Below, piece by piece: positions 1 through 8,635 of a DNA stretch of 64,000 nt; positions within the stretch are counted from its first letter, which is position 1; each line of letters opens with the position of its first letter. The stretch is taken from the NCBI RefSeq assembly GCF_003261635.1, contig NZ_QFXK01000029.1:62001-126000 (forward strand), read 5' to 3'. A program made the translations under genes and the position numbers. The DNA is from Kribbella monticola (GTDB lineage: Bacteria; Actinomycetota; Actinomycetes; Propionibacteriales; Kribbellaceae). The notes beneath the pieces were generated by a model. That model ran no database searches. It saw only the letters and a program-made list of their open reading frames with translations, and was not told the origin of the DNA.

Positions 1-1062
1 GATCTCGCCGCGTTTCCGCGGGCGGCGTGGTTGAAGGCCGAGCGCGCGGTGCTGGACGACTTGGCGGCGGCCGAGTTCGGCTACGGCGAACCAGCCGGTA
101 CGCCGAGGTTGCGGCGGGCTGTTGCGACCTGGCTCGCGCGCAACCGTGGCATCAAGGCGGATCCGGACGATCTCATCATCGTCGCCGGTGTCGCCCAGGC
201 GCTCGGCCTGATCGCCCAGGTCCTCAAGGACGAGGGGACGACGGAGCTCGCGGTCGAGGATCCCGGGTCGCTCGGATCGCGGCAGCACCTGCAGAACCAC
301 GGGATGCGGACGACACCGATCCCGGTCGACGCCGACGGGCTCTGTGTCGATCAACTCCGCGCGACGGGAGCGCGCGTAGTACTGGCGACTCCTGCACATC
401 AGTTCCCGATGGGCGTCGTGCTCGGTGGGGAACGGCGGCGGCAGCTGATCCAGTGGGCGGCCGAGGGCGGGTTGATCGTCGAGGACGACTACGACGCGGA
501 ACACCGGTACGACCGGCCGCCCGTGCCCGCGTTGCGAGCGATGCTGAGCGATCGGGTGATCTACACAGGCAGCGTTTCGAAGCTCCTCGCACCTTCGCTC
601 CGCATCGGATGGATGCTCCCGCCACCGCAGTACAAGGATGCTCTGATCCGCGCCAAACGCCTTGCAGACCTGGGAAATGCGAGCCTTCCCCAACTGGTGC
701 TCGCCCAGCTGATGGACTCAGGCGACCTGGAACGCCAACTCCGCTACGTCCGCCGCCGTCACCGCCAGCGCCGCGACGCCATCATCGATGCCATCGGCAA
801 CCATTTGCCCACGGCAACAGTCCACGGCGCCGCCGCCGGCCTCCACCTCACCATCACCTTCGACACCCCCTTGGACGACGTCGCCCTCGCCAGAACCGCC
901 CTCGCCCTCGGCGTCAAAACCCAACCCCTCTCCTGGCACGCCCAAACCCCCACCCCACCAGGCCTCGTCCTCGGCTACGCAGCCCGCACCCCCACCGCCC
1001 TGACCGAAGCCATCACCACCCTCGCCACAGCCCTCCAGCAAACAACAAACAAGGATAGATAG
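1..1062 (+). CDS. MocR/PdxR-type GntR-family regulator, C-terminal aminotransferase-like part (5' end outside window)
   Basis: The reading frame is already open at base 1, so the N-terminal winged-helix DNA-binding domain lies upstream of the window. What is visible is the fold-type I aminotransferase-like domain of MocR regulators: FGYGEPAGTPRLRRAVATWLA near the start, the VEDDYDAE motif and the PLP-lysine region YTGSVSKLLAPSLRIGW. Family knowledge: such proteins use PLP (or a PLP-amino acid adduct) as effector, for example for pdxST or GABA/taurine genes. The target here is unknown because the divergent neighbour is missing. The last 150 bases become very C-rich and G-poor. It ends 51 bp before the toxin-antitoxin pair. 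Confidence 0.88.
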   Translation, partial: DLAAFPRAAWLKAERAVLDDLAAAEFGYGEPAGTPRLRRAVATWLARNRGIKADPDDLIIVAGVAQALGLIAQVLKDEGTTELAVEDPGSLGSRQHLQNHGMRTTPIPVDADGLCVDQLRATGARVVLATPAHQFPMGVVLGGERRRQLIQWAAEGGLIVEDDYDAEHRYDRPPVPALRAMLSDRVIYTGSVSKLLAPSLRIGWMLPPPQYKDALIRAKRLADLGNASLPQLVLAQLMDSGDLERQLRYVRRRHRQRRDAIIDAIGNHLPTATVHGAAAGLHLTITFDTPLDDVALARTALALGVKTQPLSWHAQTPTPPGLVLGYAARTPTALTEAITTLATALQQTTNKDR

Positions 1063-1076
1063 AAGCAATATCTTGT

Positions 1077-1106
1077 GTAGTACATAAGCGAGGTTTTGTA
1101 GTACAT
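1077..1106 (+). promoter_or_regulatory. Double operator of the toxin-antitoxin operon
   Basis: Two copies of GTAGTACAT start at 1077 and 1098, exactly 21 bp (two helical turns) apart. The core TGTA-G-TACA is an inverted repeat around one base. The second copy ends 8 bp before the GTG of the toxin gene, so binding would cover promoter and start. Ribbon-helix-helix antitoxins typically bind such phased short palindromes and autoregulate; the link to the antitoxin encoded at 1385 is inference. Confidence 0.6.
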
Positions 1107-1113
1107 TACTGAG

Positions 1114-1392
1114 GTGGCGATCACGTGGGCACCCAGCGCGGACAAGCACGGCATCGACCGCGAGGACGCGCTGCACGCGATAATGAACGCCTACTACGTC
1201 GAGCGGGAGTTCGACGAGCCACGACCACCGGCCGAGATCCGGCCCACGTTGTTCATCGGTCCGCCTCGGCGACTGGGTGGGGAGCTGCTGGAGGTCATGG
1301 TTGAGGTGAGTCCTCCGCGCGATCTGCACATCTTTCATGTGATGGTTGCCCGGCCAAAACATCTCAAGCGGATGGAGGAGGGAAATGACTGA
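1114..1392 (+). CDS. BrnT-like toxin of a type II toxin-antitoxin pair
   Basis: A 92-residue protein with the layout of BrnT-type ribonuclease toxins (RelE-like fold): an early KHGIDREDA segment, a central LFIGPPRRLGGELLEVMVEV strand pair and a late HVMVARPKHLKRM segment resembling the conserved Arg/Lys-rich end of the family. The toxin gene precedes the antitoxin gene and overlaps it by 8 bp, as in brnTA. The GTG start has no clear ribosome site and lies just after the second operator copy, so a leaderless message is possible. Sequence identity to characterised BrnT is limited, so activity is inferred from family and context. Confidence 0.7.
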   Translation: MAITWAPSADKHGIDREDALHAIMNAYYVEREFDEPRPPAEIRPTLFIGPPRRLGGELLEVMVEVSPPRDLHIFHVMVARPKHLKRMEEGND

Positions 1393-1702
1393 GAAGGACT
1401 ACGACGCTGCGGCCGAGTGGGCTGAGCATGAGATGAGGCTGCCGGCCGGCTCGAGGTCCAGCCTGCGTGGCGAGGCTGCAGCCGCCTTCGGGCGTGAATT
1501 GGTCGAGCGCTCGCAGGGTGGCCGGCCGTCGATCGATCCTGAGGCCGGTCCCGGTGAGAAGTCACCGGTCCGGCAGGTTCGGCTTCCGCGCGCGCTCAAC
1601 GCAGATCTCGACGCGTTCGCCAAGAGTCATCACCGCAAGCCGAGCGATGTTCTGCGCGAGGCCCTGAGCGAGTATCTGGCGACTCACAAGAACGCCAGCT
1701 GA
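1385..1702 (+). CDS. Ribbon-helix-helix antitoxin (BrnA/CopG-like)
   Basis: A 105-residue protein whose C-terminal half (VRQVRLPRALNADLDAFAKS...PSDVLREALSEYLATH) reads as a ribbon-helix-helix DNA-binding domain: one beta strand, two helices and the typical PSDVLREAL helix. The N-terminal half is acidic and Ala-rich and probably wraps the toxin. The ATG at 1385 is preceded by GGAGGGAA and overlaps the end of the toxin gene, so the two are translationally coupled. It is the likely autorepressor for the repeated sites upstream. Its stop codon directly abuts the stop of the convergent lipoprotein gene. Confidence 0.75.
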   Translation: MTEKDYDAAAEWAEHEMRLPAGSRSSLRGEAAAAFGRELVERSQGGRPSIDPEAGPGEKSPVRQVRLPRALNADLDAFAKSHHRKPSDVLREALSEYLATHKNAS

Positions 1703-2671
1703 TCAGCGGGTGTAGAGGCCGTTGATGGAGAGGGCGAAGGCGACCATGGTGTCGGGGTCGGGGTGGGGGATGCCGATCGGGATCAGGTCGACGAGTTTGC
1801 CGGTGCCGACACGGATGGTGCCGCGGCCGGTGGTGGTGTCGACGTAGCCCTCGTCGCCGAGGGGGACGGACATCGAGGTGGGTGCCTTGCGGATCGGGAC
1901 CATCGCCGCCTCGGCGTCCGTGACCCGGCGAGCAGTGGTGTAGAGGACGCCGGTCGCCGTGATCCAGCCGCAGACCGGGTCGCCGGCGGACGTCTCGCTA
2001 TCGCGGCGGATGATCGCCGGTGCGCCCATCACCTTGGCGGCCTTCGTCGTACCGCGCTCGCACTCCGGCCGGGCGATCACCGGCGCAGGATCGGGCAACC
2101 CGGGCGCCTGCCGGACAGCCTCCTGCCCGAGTACGACGTACTTCGCCAGCGTCGCCGGAGGTCCGCTCACCTTCACAAGTCGCCCACCGAGCAGGAAGAC
2201 GACAAACCGGCTCGTCCCGAACCCACCCGCGCCCAGCGTCACCGGCTTGGCCGGTTCCGCTCGGGTCGCCGCGTACGCCTTCTGCGCCGCCGCCAACTCC
2301 GTCTTGGTCGCGGGCAGGACGGACACCTCCATCCGTAGTACCGGACCGTTCGCGGCCGCACTCAACGCGAGCTGACACACGTCGTACGTCGGCAGGCCGA
2401 AGTCCGCCGGGAGCTGCTTCGGCTGGATCTCGACCACCGGTACGCCGAGGGTCGTGCGCACCAGCGTCTGGTCCATCCGCGTGCACAGCGTGTCGGCCAC
2501 CTTCGACGTGGCCGGGTCACTCGGAGTGGGAGTCGGCGTCGGTGTCGGCGTCTCCGTCGTCGGAACGGAGACCAGCGGCGGTACGTTCGGCGCGTCCTCG
2601 TTCCCCGGCCCGCTGCAACCAGCGAGCACCGCGGCCAGCCCAAGGAGCCCTACTACCGAACGCATGCGCAT
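1703..2671 (-). CDS. Secreted lipoprotein of unknown function (DUF3558-like)
   Basis: From the ATG at 2671 the protein has a short basic N-terminus, a hydrophobic stretch and a lipobox LAGC with Cys19, followed by a Thr-Pro linker (TPTPTPTPSDP) and two Cys-containing globular halves. This is the pattern of actinobacterial DUF3558-type lipoproteins; no enzymatic motif is visible. A GTG at 2683 would give four more residues and would overlap the stop of the upstream pyruvate oxidase gene. The gene is the last of a three-gene minus-strand run. Function unknown. Confidence 0.75.
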   Translation of the reverse strand: MRMRSVVGLLGLAAVLAGCSGPGNEDAPNVPPLVSVPTTETPTPTPTPTPSDPATSKVADTLCTRMDQTLVRTTLGVPVVEIQPKQLPADFGLPTYDVCQLALSAAANGPVLRMEVSVLPATKTELAAAQKAYAATRAEPAKPVTLGAGGFGTSRFVVFLLGGRLVKVSGPPATLAKYVVLGQEAVRQAPGLPDPAPVIARPECERGTTKAAKVMGAPAIIRRDSETSAGDPVCGWITATGVLYTTARRVTDAEAAMVPIRKAPTSMSVPLGDEGYVDTTTGRGTIRVGTGKLVDLIPIGIPHPDPDTMVAFALSINGLYTR

Positions 2672-2682
2672 GGTCACCCACA

Positions 2683-4407
2683 CTACTCAAAGCTGTCCAG
2701 GAACTCCTTGCTCTTGGCGATCGCGAACCCCCAGCCCTGGCTCAGCGTCGGCGACGGCGGGACCGACACCTCGTCGGGGTTGGTCAGTACGTCGAGCAGC
2801 ACCGGCCCCGGCGTCGCGAAGGCATCCCGCACCGCGGCGTCGACATCACCCGGCTTCTCGACCCGGATGCCGGTCAACCCGATCGCAGTGGCGACCGCGG
2901 CGAAGTCCGGATTGGCGAGCTTCGTCCCGTACTCCGGCAGGCCGACCTGTTCCATCTCGAGCTTCACCATGCCGAGCCGGCCGTTGTCGAACACGACCAG
3001 CTTCACCGGCAACTCGTACGCGACCGCGGTGATCAGATCGCCCAGCAGCATCGACAGCCCGCCGTCCCCGCAGAACGCGACGACCTGACGAGCCCGATCG
3101 GCCGCGGCCAGCCCGAGCGCCTGCGGCATCGCGTTCGCCATCGACCCGAGGTTGTACGAACCGACCAGCCGCCGACTGCCGCGCATCCGCACGAACCGCG
3201 ACAACCACACCGTCGACATCCCGGTGTCCGTCGTGAACAGGGCGTCGTCGGCCGCATGCCGATCGACAGCGGCAGCCAGCAACTCCGGCCGGATCCGGCC
3301 GTCAGGGTTGTCCACCTTGCGGCGCAACAGCCCCTTGGGCTTGCGGTCGAACTCAGGATCGGTGAACTGCTCCTGCCGCTTCCGCCAGGCCTTGTACGCC
3401 GAACGCGCCTTGTCGAGGTGGTCCGTGTCCTTCTTCGGTGTCAGCAGCGGAAGCAGCTGCGCCAGTGTGGGTTTCGCGTGCCCGACCAGTCCGTGGTCGA
3501 CGCTGACCCGCCGGCCGATGTGCTCACCCCGCAGATCGAGTTGTACGACGGTCTTCCCGCCCGGCAGGAATTCGCGGTACGGAAAGTCCGTGCCGACCAG
3601 GAACAACACATCGCAGCCGTCGAAGGCCACCTTGCTCGCGTGGTTGCCGATCAGCCCCGACTGCCCGACCTCCTGCGGCAGATACTCCTCGAAGCCTTCC
3701 TTCGCCTTCAGCGTCAGCACGACCGGAGCCGCCAGCGTCGAAGCAAGCTCCTGTACTTCGGCCAGCGCCTCGCGCGCTCCGATGCCGACCAGCAGCGTCA
3801 CTTTCTCCGCCGCGTTCAGCACAGCCGCGACGCCGGCCAGCTCCTCGGCCGACGGAACCGTGTGCGAGGCGGGCTCGAGGAAACGCGGTACGGCGGTTCC
3901 GTGCGGCAACTCGAGACCACCGACATCACCGGGAATCGACAGTACAGCGACGCCTCGCTCGGCCAGCGCGGTGTTCACAGCCTGCTCGATCAACCCAGGC
4001 GCCTGCTCGGGCGTCATCACGGACGCCCGGAAGACGGCGACATCGGCGAACACCGCGTCGTTGTCGACCTCCTGGAAGAAGTCGCTGCCGATCTCCTCGC
4101 GCGGCACCTGGCCGCAGATCGCGAGGACGGGGACGCGCGACTTCGCCGCGTCGTACAGGCCGTTGAGCAGGTGGATCGCGCCGGGGCCGACGGTGCCCAT
4201 GCAGACGCCGAGCTTGCCGGTCAGCGCGGCCTGCGCACCGGCCGCGAACGCACCGGCCTCCTCGTGCCGGACGCCGATCCACTCGATCCGGTCCTCGCGC
4301 CGGATCGCGTCCGTGACCGGGTTCAGGGCGTCGCCGACGACGCCCCAGACAGAACGGACACCGTGCTCGGCCAGCGACTCGACGAGCAGTTCAGCGATGG
4401 TGGTCAT
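2683..4407 (-). CDS. poxB: Pyruvate oxidase/dehydrogenase (quinone), ThDP-dependent
   Basis: A 574-residue ThDP enzyme of the acetolactate synthase/PoxB family. The N-terminal pyrimidine-binding domain carries the catalytic Glu in RHEEAG (Glu49). A central nucleotide (FAD) domain follows. The C-terminal pyrophosphate domain has GDGGLSMLLGDLITAV...VFDN, the Mg-ThDP motif. The lack of regulatory-subunit neighbours and the DFFQEVDNDAVFADV segment favour PoxB, which oxidises pyruvate to acetate and CO2 with electrons going to quinone at the membrane. It starts 10 bp after the stop of the FMN protein gene upstream, so the two are probably co-transcribed. Confidence 0.85.
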   Translation of the reverse strand: MTTIAELLVESLAEHGVRSVWGVVGDALNPVTDAIRREDRIEWIGVRHEEAGAFAAGAQAALTGKLGVCMGTVGPGAIHLLNGLYDAAKSRVPVLAICGQVPREEIGSDFFQEVDNDAVFADVAVFRASVMTPEQAPGLIEQAVNTALAERGVAVLSIPGDVGGLELPHGTAVPRFLEPASHTVPSAEELAGVAAVLNAAEKVTLLVGIGAREALAEVQELASTLAAPVVLTLKAKEGFEEYLPQEVGQSGLIGNHASKVAFDGCDVLFLVGTDFPYREFLPGGKTVVQLDLRGEHIGRRVSVDHGLVGHAKPTLAQLLPLLTPKKDTDHLDKARSAYKAWRKRQEQFTDPEFDRKPKGLLRRKVDNPDGRIRPELLAAAVDRHAADDALFTTDTGMSTVWLSRFVRMRGSRRLVGSYNLGSMANAMPQALGLAAADRARQVVAFCGDGGLSMLLGDLITAVAYELPVKLVVFDNGRLGMVKLEMEQVGLPEYGTKLANPDFAAVATAIGLTGIRVEKPGDVDAAVRDAFATPGPVLLDVLTNPDEVSVPPSPTLSQGWGFAIAKSKEFLDSFE

Positions 4408-4417
4408 CTGCGGCTCC

Positions 4418-6007
4418 TCAGGGTTTGAACACGTCCGGGTCTGCCTGTACCCAATCCCGCGCCCAGTCCTCGGGCAGGTCGTGCACGCTGCCCAGCAACT
4501 GGCCGGAGGTCAGGTGGTCGAAGAGCTCCGCGTAGCTCTCGGTGCGGGTGTGGTCGATCCGGCGGCGGAGCATCCGCGGTTCGAGCTGGTGCGGGCCGTC
4601 GAGGCCCATCGACGCGATCACCTGCATCGCCTGCTGGACCGTCTCGCGCTGGTAGTTGGCGACCCGGTCGGTCTTGTCGGTCACGTCGAGCGCGCGCATC
4701 CGGCGCGGGTCCTGGGTGGCCACGCCGACCGGGCAGGTGTTGGTGTGGCAGGTCTGGGCCTGGATGCAGCCGGTCGCCATCATCATCGCCCGGGCGGCGT
4801 TGGTGTAGTCCGCGCCTTGCAGGATCCGCTTCACGATGTCGACCCCGGTCGCCACCTTGCCGCTCGCCCCGACCTTGACCCGGTCCCGCAACCCGACCCC
4901 GACGAGCGCGTTGTGCACGGTCAGCAGGCCCTCCGTCAACGGCGTACCGATGTGGTCCTCGTACTCCTGCGGCGCCGCCCCGGTGCCGCCTTCGGCGCCG
5001 TCCACCACGATGAAGTCGGGCGTGATCCCCTCGGCGACCATCGCCTTGCAGATCGCCAGCACATCGGTACGGGAGCCGACGCAGAGCTTGAAACCGGTCG
5101 GTTTGCCGCCGGCCAGCTCACGCATCCGGGCGATGAACAGCACCAGTTCGCGCGGCGTCGAGAACACTTTGTGGTACGGCGGCGAGACGCACTTCTCGCC
5201 CTTCGGGACGCCGCGGGCGGCCGCGATCTCGGCCGTCACCTTCGCACCCGGCAGAACACCGCCGAGGCCAGGCTTCGCGCCCTGGCTGAGCTTCAGGGAG
5301 ATCATCTTGATCTGGTCGTCGGCCACCTTGTCCCGGAACTGGTCCGGGTCGAAGTCGCCGTCCTTGGTCCGGGTGCCGAAGTACCCGCTGCCGATCTCCC
5401 AGACCAGGTCGCCACCTTGGCGGTGGTACGGACTGATCCCGCCCTCGCCGGTGTCGTGCGCGAACCCGCCTTTCGCGGCGCCCCGGTTGAGCGCCTGCAA
5501 GGCGTTCGCGCTGAGCGCGCCGAAGCTCATCGCGGAGACGTTCAGCAAGGCCATCTCGTACGGCGCGCGGCAGTCCGGGCCGCCGATCAGGACCCTGGGG
5601 ACCTCGGTGGCGACCGGCCGGGGCGCGGTCGAATGGACCAGGTACTCGTACCCGATCTCGTTCACGTCCCGCTCGGTGCCGAACGGCTGCTCCTCGTTGG
5701 TCCCCTTCGCCCGCGCGTAGATCGTCGAGCGGGTGTCCCGGTCGTACGGCCGGCCGTCGTAGTTGCGCTCGATGAAGTACTGCTGCAACTCCGGCCGGAT
5801 CCCCTCCAGCAGGAACCGCATGTGCCCGATCACCGGGTAGTTCCGCAGGATCGAATGCCGCTTCTGCACCAGGTCGTAGATGCCCAGGGCAACCAATGCG
5901 ACCACGATCGCGACCAGGAACCACCAGCCGGGGCCGCCGATGACCGCTGCCATCAGCGTCACCGCACCCAACCCGATCAACGTCGCCAGCACGTAGAAGC
6001 GGACCAC
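4418..6007 (-). CDS. FMN-binding glutamate synthase-like protein, membrane-anchored
   Basis: A 529-residue protein starting at a GTG at 6007 with AGGAGG close upstream; the open frame extends further but without support. Two hydrophobic segments (about residues 3-22 and 25-45) precede a GltB-type FMN domain with GGTGAAP, GASGKVATGVDIVK and a 3Fe-4S cysteine cluster CIQAQTCHTNTCPVG. It corresponds to the central/FMN synthase domain of glutamate synthase without the glutaminase domain. Such stand-alone proteins are widespread and mostly uncharacterised; glutamate synthesis should not be assumed. Adjacent to poxB with a 10 bp gap, which suggests a shared redox role. Confidence 0.85.
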   Translation of the reverse strand: MVRFYVLATLIGLGAVTLMAAVIGGPGWWFLVAIVVALVALGIYDLVQKRHSILRNYPVIGHMRFLLEGIRPELQQYFIERNYDGRPYDRDTRSTIYARAKGTNEEQPFGTERDVNEIGYEYLVHSTAPRPVATEVPRVLIGGPDCRAPYEMALLNVSAMSFGALSANALQALNRGAAKGGFAHDTGEGGISPYHRQGGDLVWEIGSGYFGTRTKDGDFDPDQFRDKVADDQIKMISLKLSQGAKPGLGGVLPGAKVTAEIAAARGVPKGEKCVSPPYHKVFSTPRELVLFIARMRELAGGKPTGFKLCVGSRTDVLAICKAMVAEGITPDFIVVDGAEGGTGAAPQEYEDHIGTPLTEGLLTVHNALVGVGLRDRVKVGASGKVATGVDIVKRILQGADYTNAARAMMMATGCIQAQTCHTNTCPVGVATQDPRRMRALDVTDKTDRVANYQRETVQQAMQVIASMGLDGPHQLEPRMLRRRIDHTRTESYAELFDHLTSGQLLGSVHDLPEDWARDWVQADPDVFKP

Positions 6008-6104
6008 CGCACCTCCTCGGTTCGGACCCGCCGCCGCACAGCCGACCGGTCGCGGCTCCGAAACTACCCGCTGCCGCCCCAGTGAACCGCAGGGGCGCGT
6101 CGAG

Positions 6105-7394
6105 TCAGCCCGCTTCGGCGGCCGTCCGCAGGTCGCGCTCGCGGATCGCGTGCTCGTCCGTGCGGGCGTCGTACCGCCAGAACTCGCGCAACCACACCGT
6201 CGTACCGACCACGCCCGCGACGCACAGGATGCCGCCACTGACGATCGCGGTCCGTACGCCGGTCAGGTCGGCCACGATGCCCGCGCGCGCCTGGCCGCCG
6301 AGTGGGCCGAGCGAGTAGCCGAGCATCTCGATCCCCGCGAGCCGGCCGCGCATCTCGTCGGGGATGGTCTGGTTCCAGATCACCGAGCGGAACAGCACCG
6401 AGACCATGTCGGCACCGCCGGCCACGGCGAAGAAGGCGATCGCGACCCAGATGTTGGGCGCGAGACCGGCCAGACCGACCGACGCGCCCCAGCCGATGGT
6501 GGCCAGCACGACCGCCCGTCCCTGGTGATGCACGCGTTTGGCCCAGCCGCTGGTCAGGCTGGCCGCCATCGCCCCGATCGCCTCGGCGCTGTAGAGGAGA
6601 CCGAGCAGTTTCGGCTCTTTGAGGATGTCGGTGGCGAACGCGGGGAACAGCACGATCGGCATCGCCAGGAACATCCCGACCATGTCGACGACGTACGTCG
6701 CGAGCAGGTCCTTGCGCCTGAACGCGTAGGTGATCCCCTCGCCGATCCCGCGCAGGCTCGGCGGCTTGCTGTGTTCGCTCGACTTGTAGGAGCCGAGCCT
6801 CAAGTAGAGCGCGGTCGCGAGGATCACGCCGGTGAGCTCGATACCGAAGGCCCAACTGACGCCGGCAGTGCCGACCAGTACGCCGCCCAGCGCGGGACCG
6901 GCGAGCTGGCCGACCTGCATCGTGAGGGAGCTCAGCGCGACCGCAGCAGCCATCTCCTGGTGCTTCACGACTCGCGGGAGCAGTGCCTCGCGGCTCGGGC
7001 GCTGCAGTGAGGTGGCAATCGCGTTGAGGGCACCGCAGGCGTAGATCACCCAGACCTGCGGATGGCTGAGCAGGCTGTTGGCGAGCATCACAGCACAGAT
7101 CGCGGCTTGCGCGATGCCGGTGGCGATCAGGGTCTTGCGGCGATCGAGGTGATCCGCGAGCGCACCGCCGTACAGGCCGAAGACGACCAGGGGCGCGATG
7201 GTGACCAGGCCCATCGCGCCGACCGCGAAGTTGGAGCCGGTCAACTGGTAGAGCTGGAACGGCAGCGCGACGTACCCGACCATGCCGCCGAGGAAGAACA
7301 CCGTCCCCGCGATCAGCAGGATCCGGAAGTCGCGCGACCCGCGCCACGGGGTCAGGTCGACGCTCAACCGCGCCAACCGCGCTCGAAGACTCAC
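6105..7394 (-). CDS. MFS transporter (EntS/MFS_3-type exporter)
   Basis: A 429-residue major facilitator protein with about 12 hydrophobic segments. The loop 2-3 motif reads GGALADHLDRRKTLI and the long central loop lies near residue 200. The N-terminal segment DLTPWRGSRDFRILLIAGTVFFLG and the internal helix pattern resemble the EntS-type drug/siderophore exporter group. The substrate cannot be told from sequence. It stands 97 bp upstream of the FMN protein gene on the same strand, with no clear hairpin between, so read-through is possible. Confidence 0.85.
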   Translation of the reverse strand: MSLRARLARLSVDLTPWRGSRDFRILLIAGTVFFLGGMVGYVALPFQLYQLTGSNFAVGAMGLVTIAPLVVFGLYGGALADHLDRRKTLIATGIAQAAICAVMLANSLLSHPQVWVIYACGALNAIATSLQRPSREALLPRVVKHQEMAAAVALSSLTMQVGQLAGPALGGVLVGTAGVSWAFGIELTGVILATALYLRLGSYKSSEHSKPPSLRGIGEGITYAFRRKDLLATYVVDMVGMFLAMPIVLFPAFATDILKEPKLLGLLYSAEAIGAMAASLTSGWAKRVHHQGRAVVLATIGWGASVGLAGLAPNIWVAIAFFAVAGGADMVSVLFRSVIWNQTIPDEMRGRLAGIEMLGYSLGPLGGQARAGIVADLTGVRTAIVSGGILCVAGVVGTTVWLREFWRYDARTDEHAIRERDLRTAAEAG

Positions 7395-7509
7395 CGGCCC
7401 ATCGTGTCATCTGTGTCCACGCGAGACGACCCTGTTTCCACCATCTGGTTGCCGAACGCACCCATCGGAGCAGGCTCCCTACCTTCGCCTTCCCTTACCT
7501 GCACCTGCC

Positions 7510-7857
7510 TCAACGGGTCAGCAATGGCAGTAGTGCGGTGAGATCGGTCCGCTCGCCGCTCGCGCGGACCTTGCCGGTCGCGCGGGCGTCCGGCCAGCTG
7601 ATCCGGCCGAGGGCGAGGGCGATCCACATCTCGGCCGGCATCTCGATCACGGCGCCCGGCGTACCGCGGGTGTGCCGTGGTCCCTCGATGCACTGCACCG
7701 CGCCGTACGGCGGTACGCGCACCTCCACGGCATGCCCCGGCGCCTTCGCCACCAGAAGGTTCAGCAACTGTTTCACCAGCAGTTTGAGGTCGGCCCGCTC
7801 CGCCTCACCGGCGTCGTAGCGGCGCAGCGCCTGGTCGAGGGCCTCGTCCGTCTCCAC
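7510..7857 (-). CDS. Sterol carrier (SCP2)-like family protein
   Basis: A 115-residue protein with the motif VEVRVPPYGAVQCIEGPRHTRGTP followed by WIALALGRISWPDARATGKVRASGERTDL. This is the conserved core of the small actinobacterial 'sterol carrier family' proteins related to the C-terminal part of maleylpyruvate isomerase-type DinB proteins. The GTG at 7857 fits the family's usual N-terminus; its ribosome site is weak and longer readings upstream have no support. Role unknown. It is divergent from the secreted protein gene at 7939. Confidence 0.75.
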   Translation of the reverse strand: METDEALDQALRRYDAGEAERADLKLLVKQLLNLLVAKAPGHAVEVRVPPYGAVQCIEGPRHTRGTPGAVIEMPAEMWIALALGRISWPDARATGKVRASGERTDLTALLPLLTR

Positions 7858-7938
7858 GACGGGCCAGCGTACGCCGGGTTTCGGCGAAGCCCCCCACGTA
7901 GACGATAATCGGGGCGAGGCAACGGAAGGCGAGGTCGG

Positions 7939-8577
7939 ATGCTCACGCCCAGGCACCAGGCACTGGTGGCGACACTGGCGGGGATGACCGTCGGCGTGGC
8001 CGTCTTCGGGACGGTTCTCGCGATCAACCGGGCCAACGGCCCCGACACCGCTACGCAGGTGGTGTCCACACCGTCGACAACGCCCAGCACCCCTGGGCCG
8101 ACGGACGGGCTGAGGGCCGACTCGCTGACCTACGTGACGCAGACCTTCGGCACCGGCAAGGCTCCGGTGACCACCGAGGTGCCGGACGGCTGGACCAGCG
8201 TCCAACTGGGGACGAAGCCGAAGTTCGTGGACCCGACCGGGGTCTGGCAGATCCGGTTCGACACCCGCGGCAGCAAGCAGACACCCGACGACCTCGTGTC
8301 AGCCCGGGCGAACAGCATCGACGAGCAGGATCTGAACGTTCTCAGCCGCACCGACGGCACCCTGATCTACACCTACGTGGACAAGGTGCGCGGCCCGCGG
8401 ATGGGTCTGTCGCGCTGGATCCCGGCCGACGGCGGCAAGCGCTCGGCGATCGAGATCACGGTCGGCGGCCGGCCGCAGGACCAGGAAGCGCTCAAGGCCG
8501 TGCTCGACCACGCCACCGACAGCCTGCAGCTGCCCCCTCAGGACACCGGCGAATCCGGCGACACCCGCCCCAACTAG
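7939..8577 (+). CDS. Membrane-anchored exported protein of unknown function
   Basis: A 212-residue protein with one N-terminal hydrophobic segment (about residues 9-30), then a Ser/Thr/Pro-rich linker and an extracellular domain of mixed strands containing VPDGWTSVQLG and WQIRFDTRG. The pattern fits the small exported domain found in many actinobacterial lipoprotein-like proteins, but no lipobox Cys is present. ATG is preceded by GAAGGCGAGG. TAGACGATAAT about 40 bp upstream is a possible -10 region. I do not recognise a specific family. Confidence 0.7.
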   Translation: MLTPRHQALVATLAGMTVGVAVFGTVLAINRANGPDTATQVVSTPSTTPSTPGPTDGLRADSLTYVTQTFGTGKAPVTTEVPDGWTSVQLGTKPKFVDPTGVWQIRFDTRGSKQTPDDLVSARANSIDEQDLNVLSRTDGTLIYTYVDKVRGPRMGLSRWIPADGGKRSAIEITVGGRPQDQEALKAVLDHATDSLQLPPQDTGESGDTRPN

Positions 8578-8635
8578 TACTGGCGCACCGTCGTACTGCG
8601 TGACCTTTACCAGTGCGCGCCCGCTGCGGAGCTTC

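Noticed and set aside
2020..6085. Very long open frames on the plus strand opposite poxB and the FMN protein gene
   Set aside because: They are antisense shadows produced by strong third-position GC. The minus-strand frames carry complete family motifs and the plus frames none.
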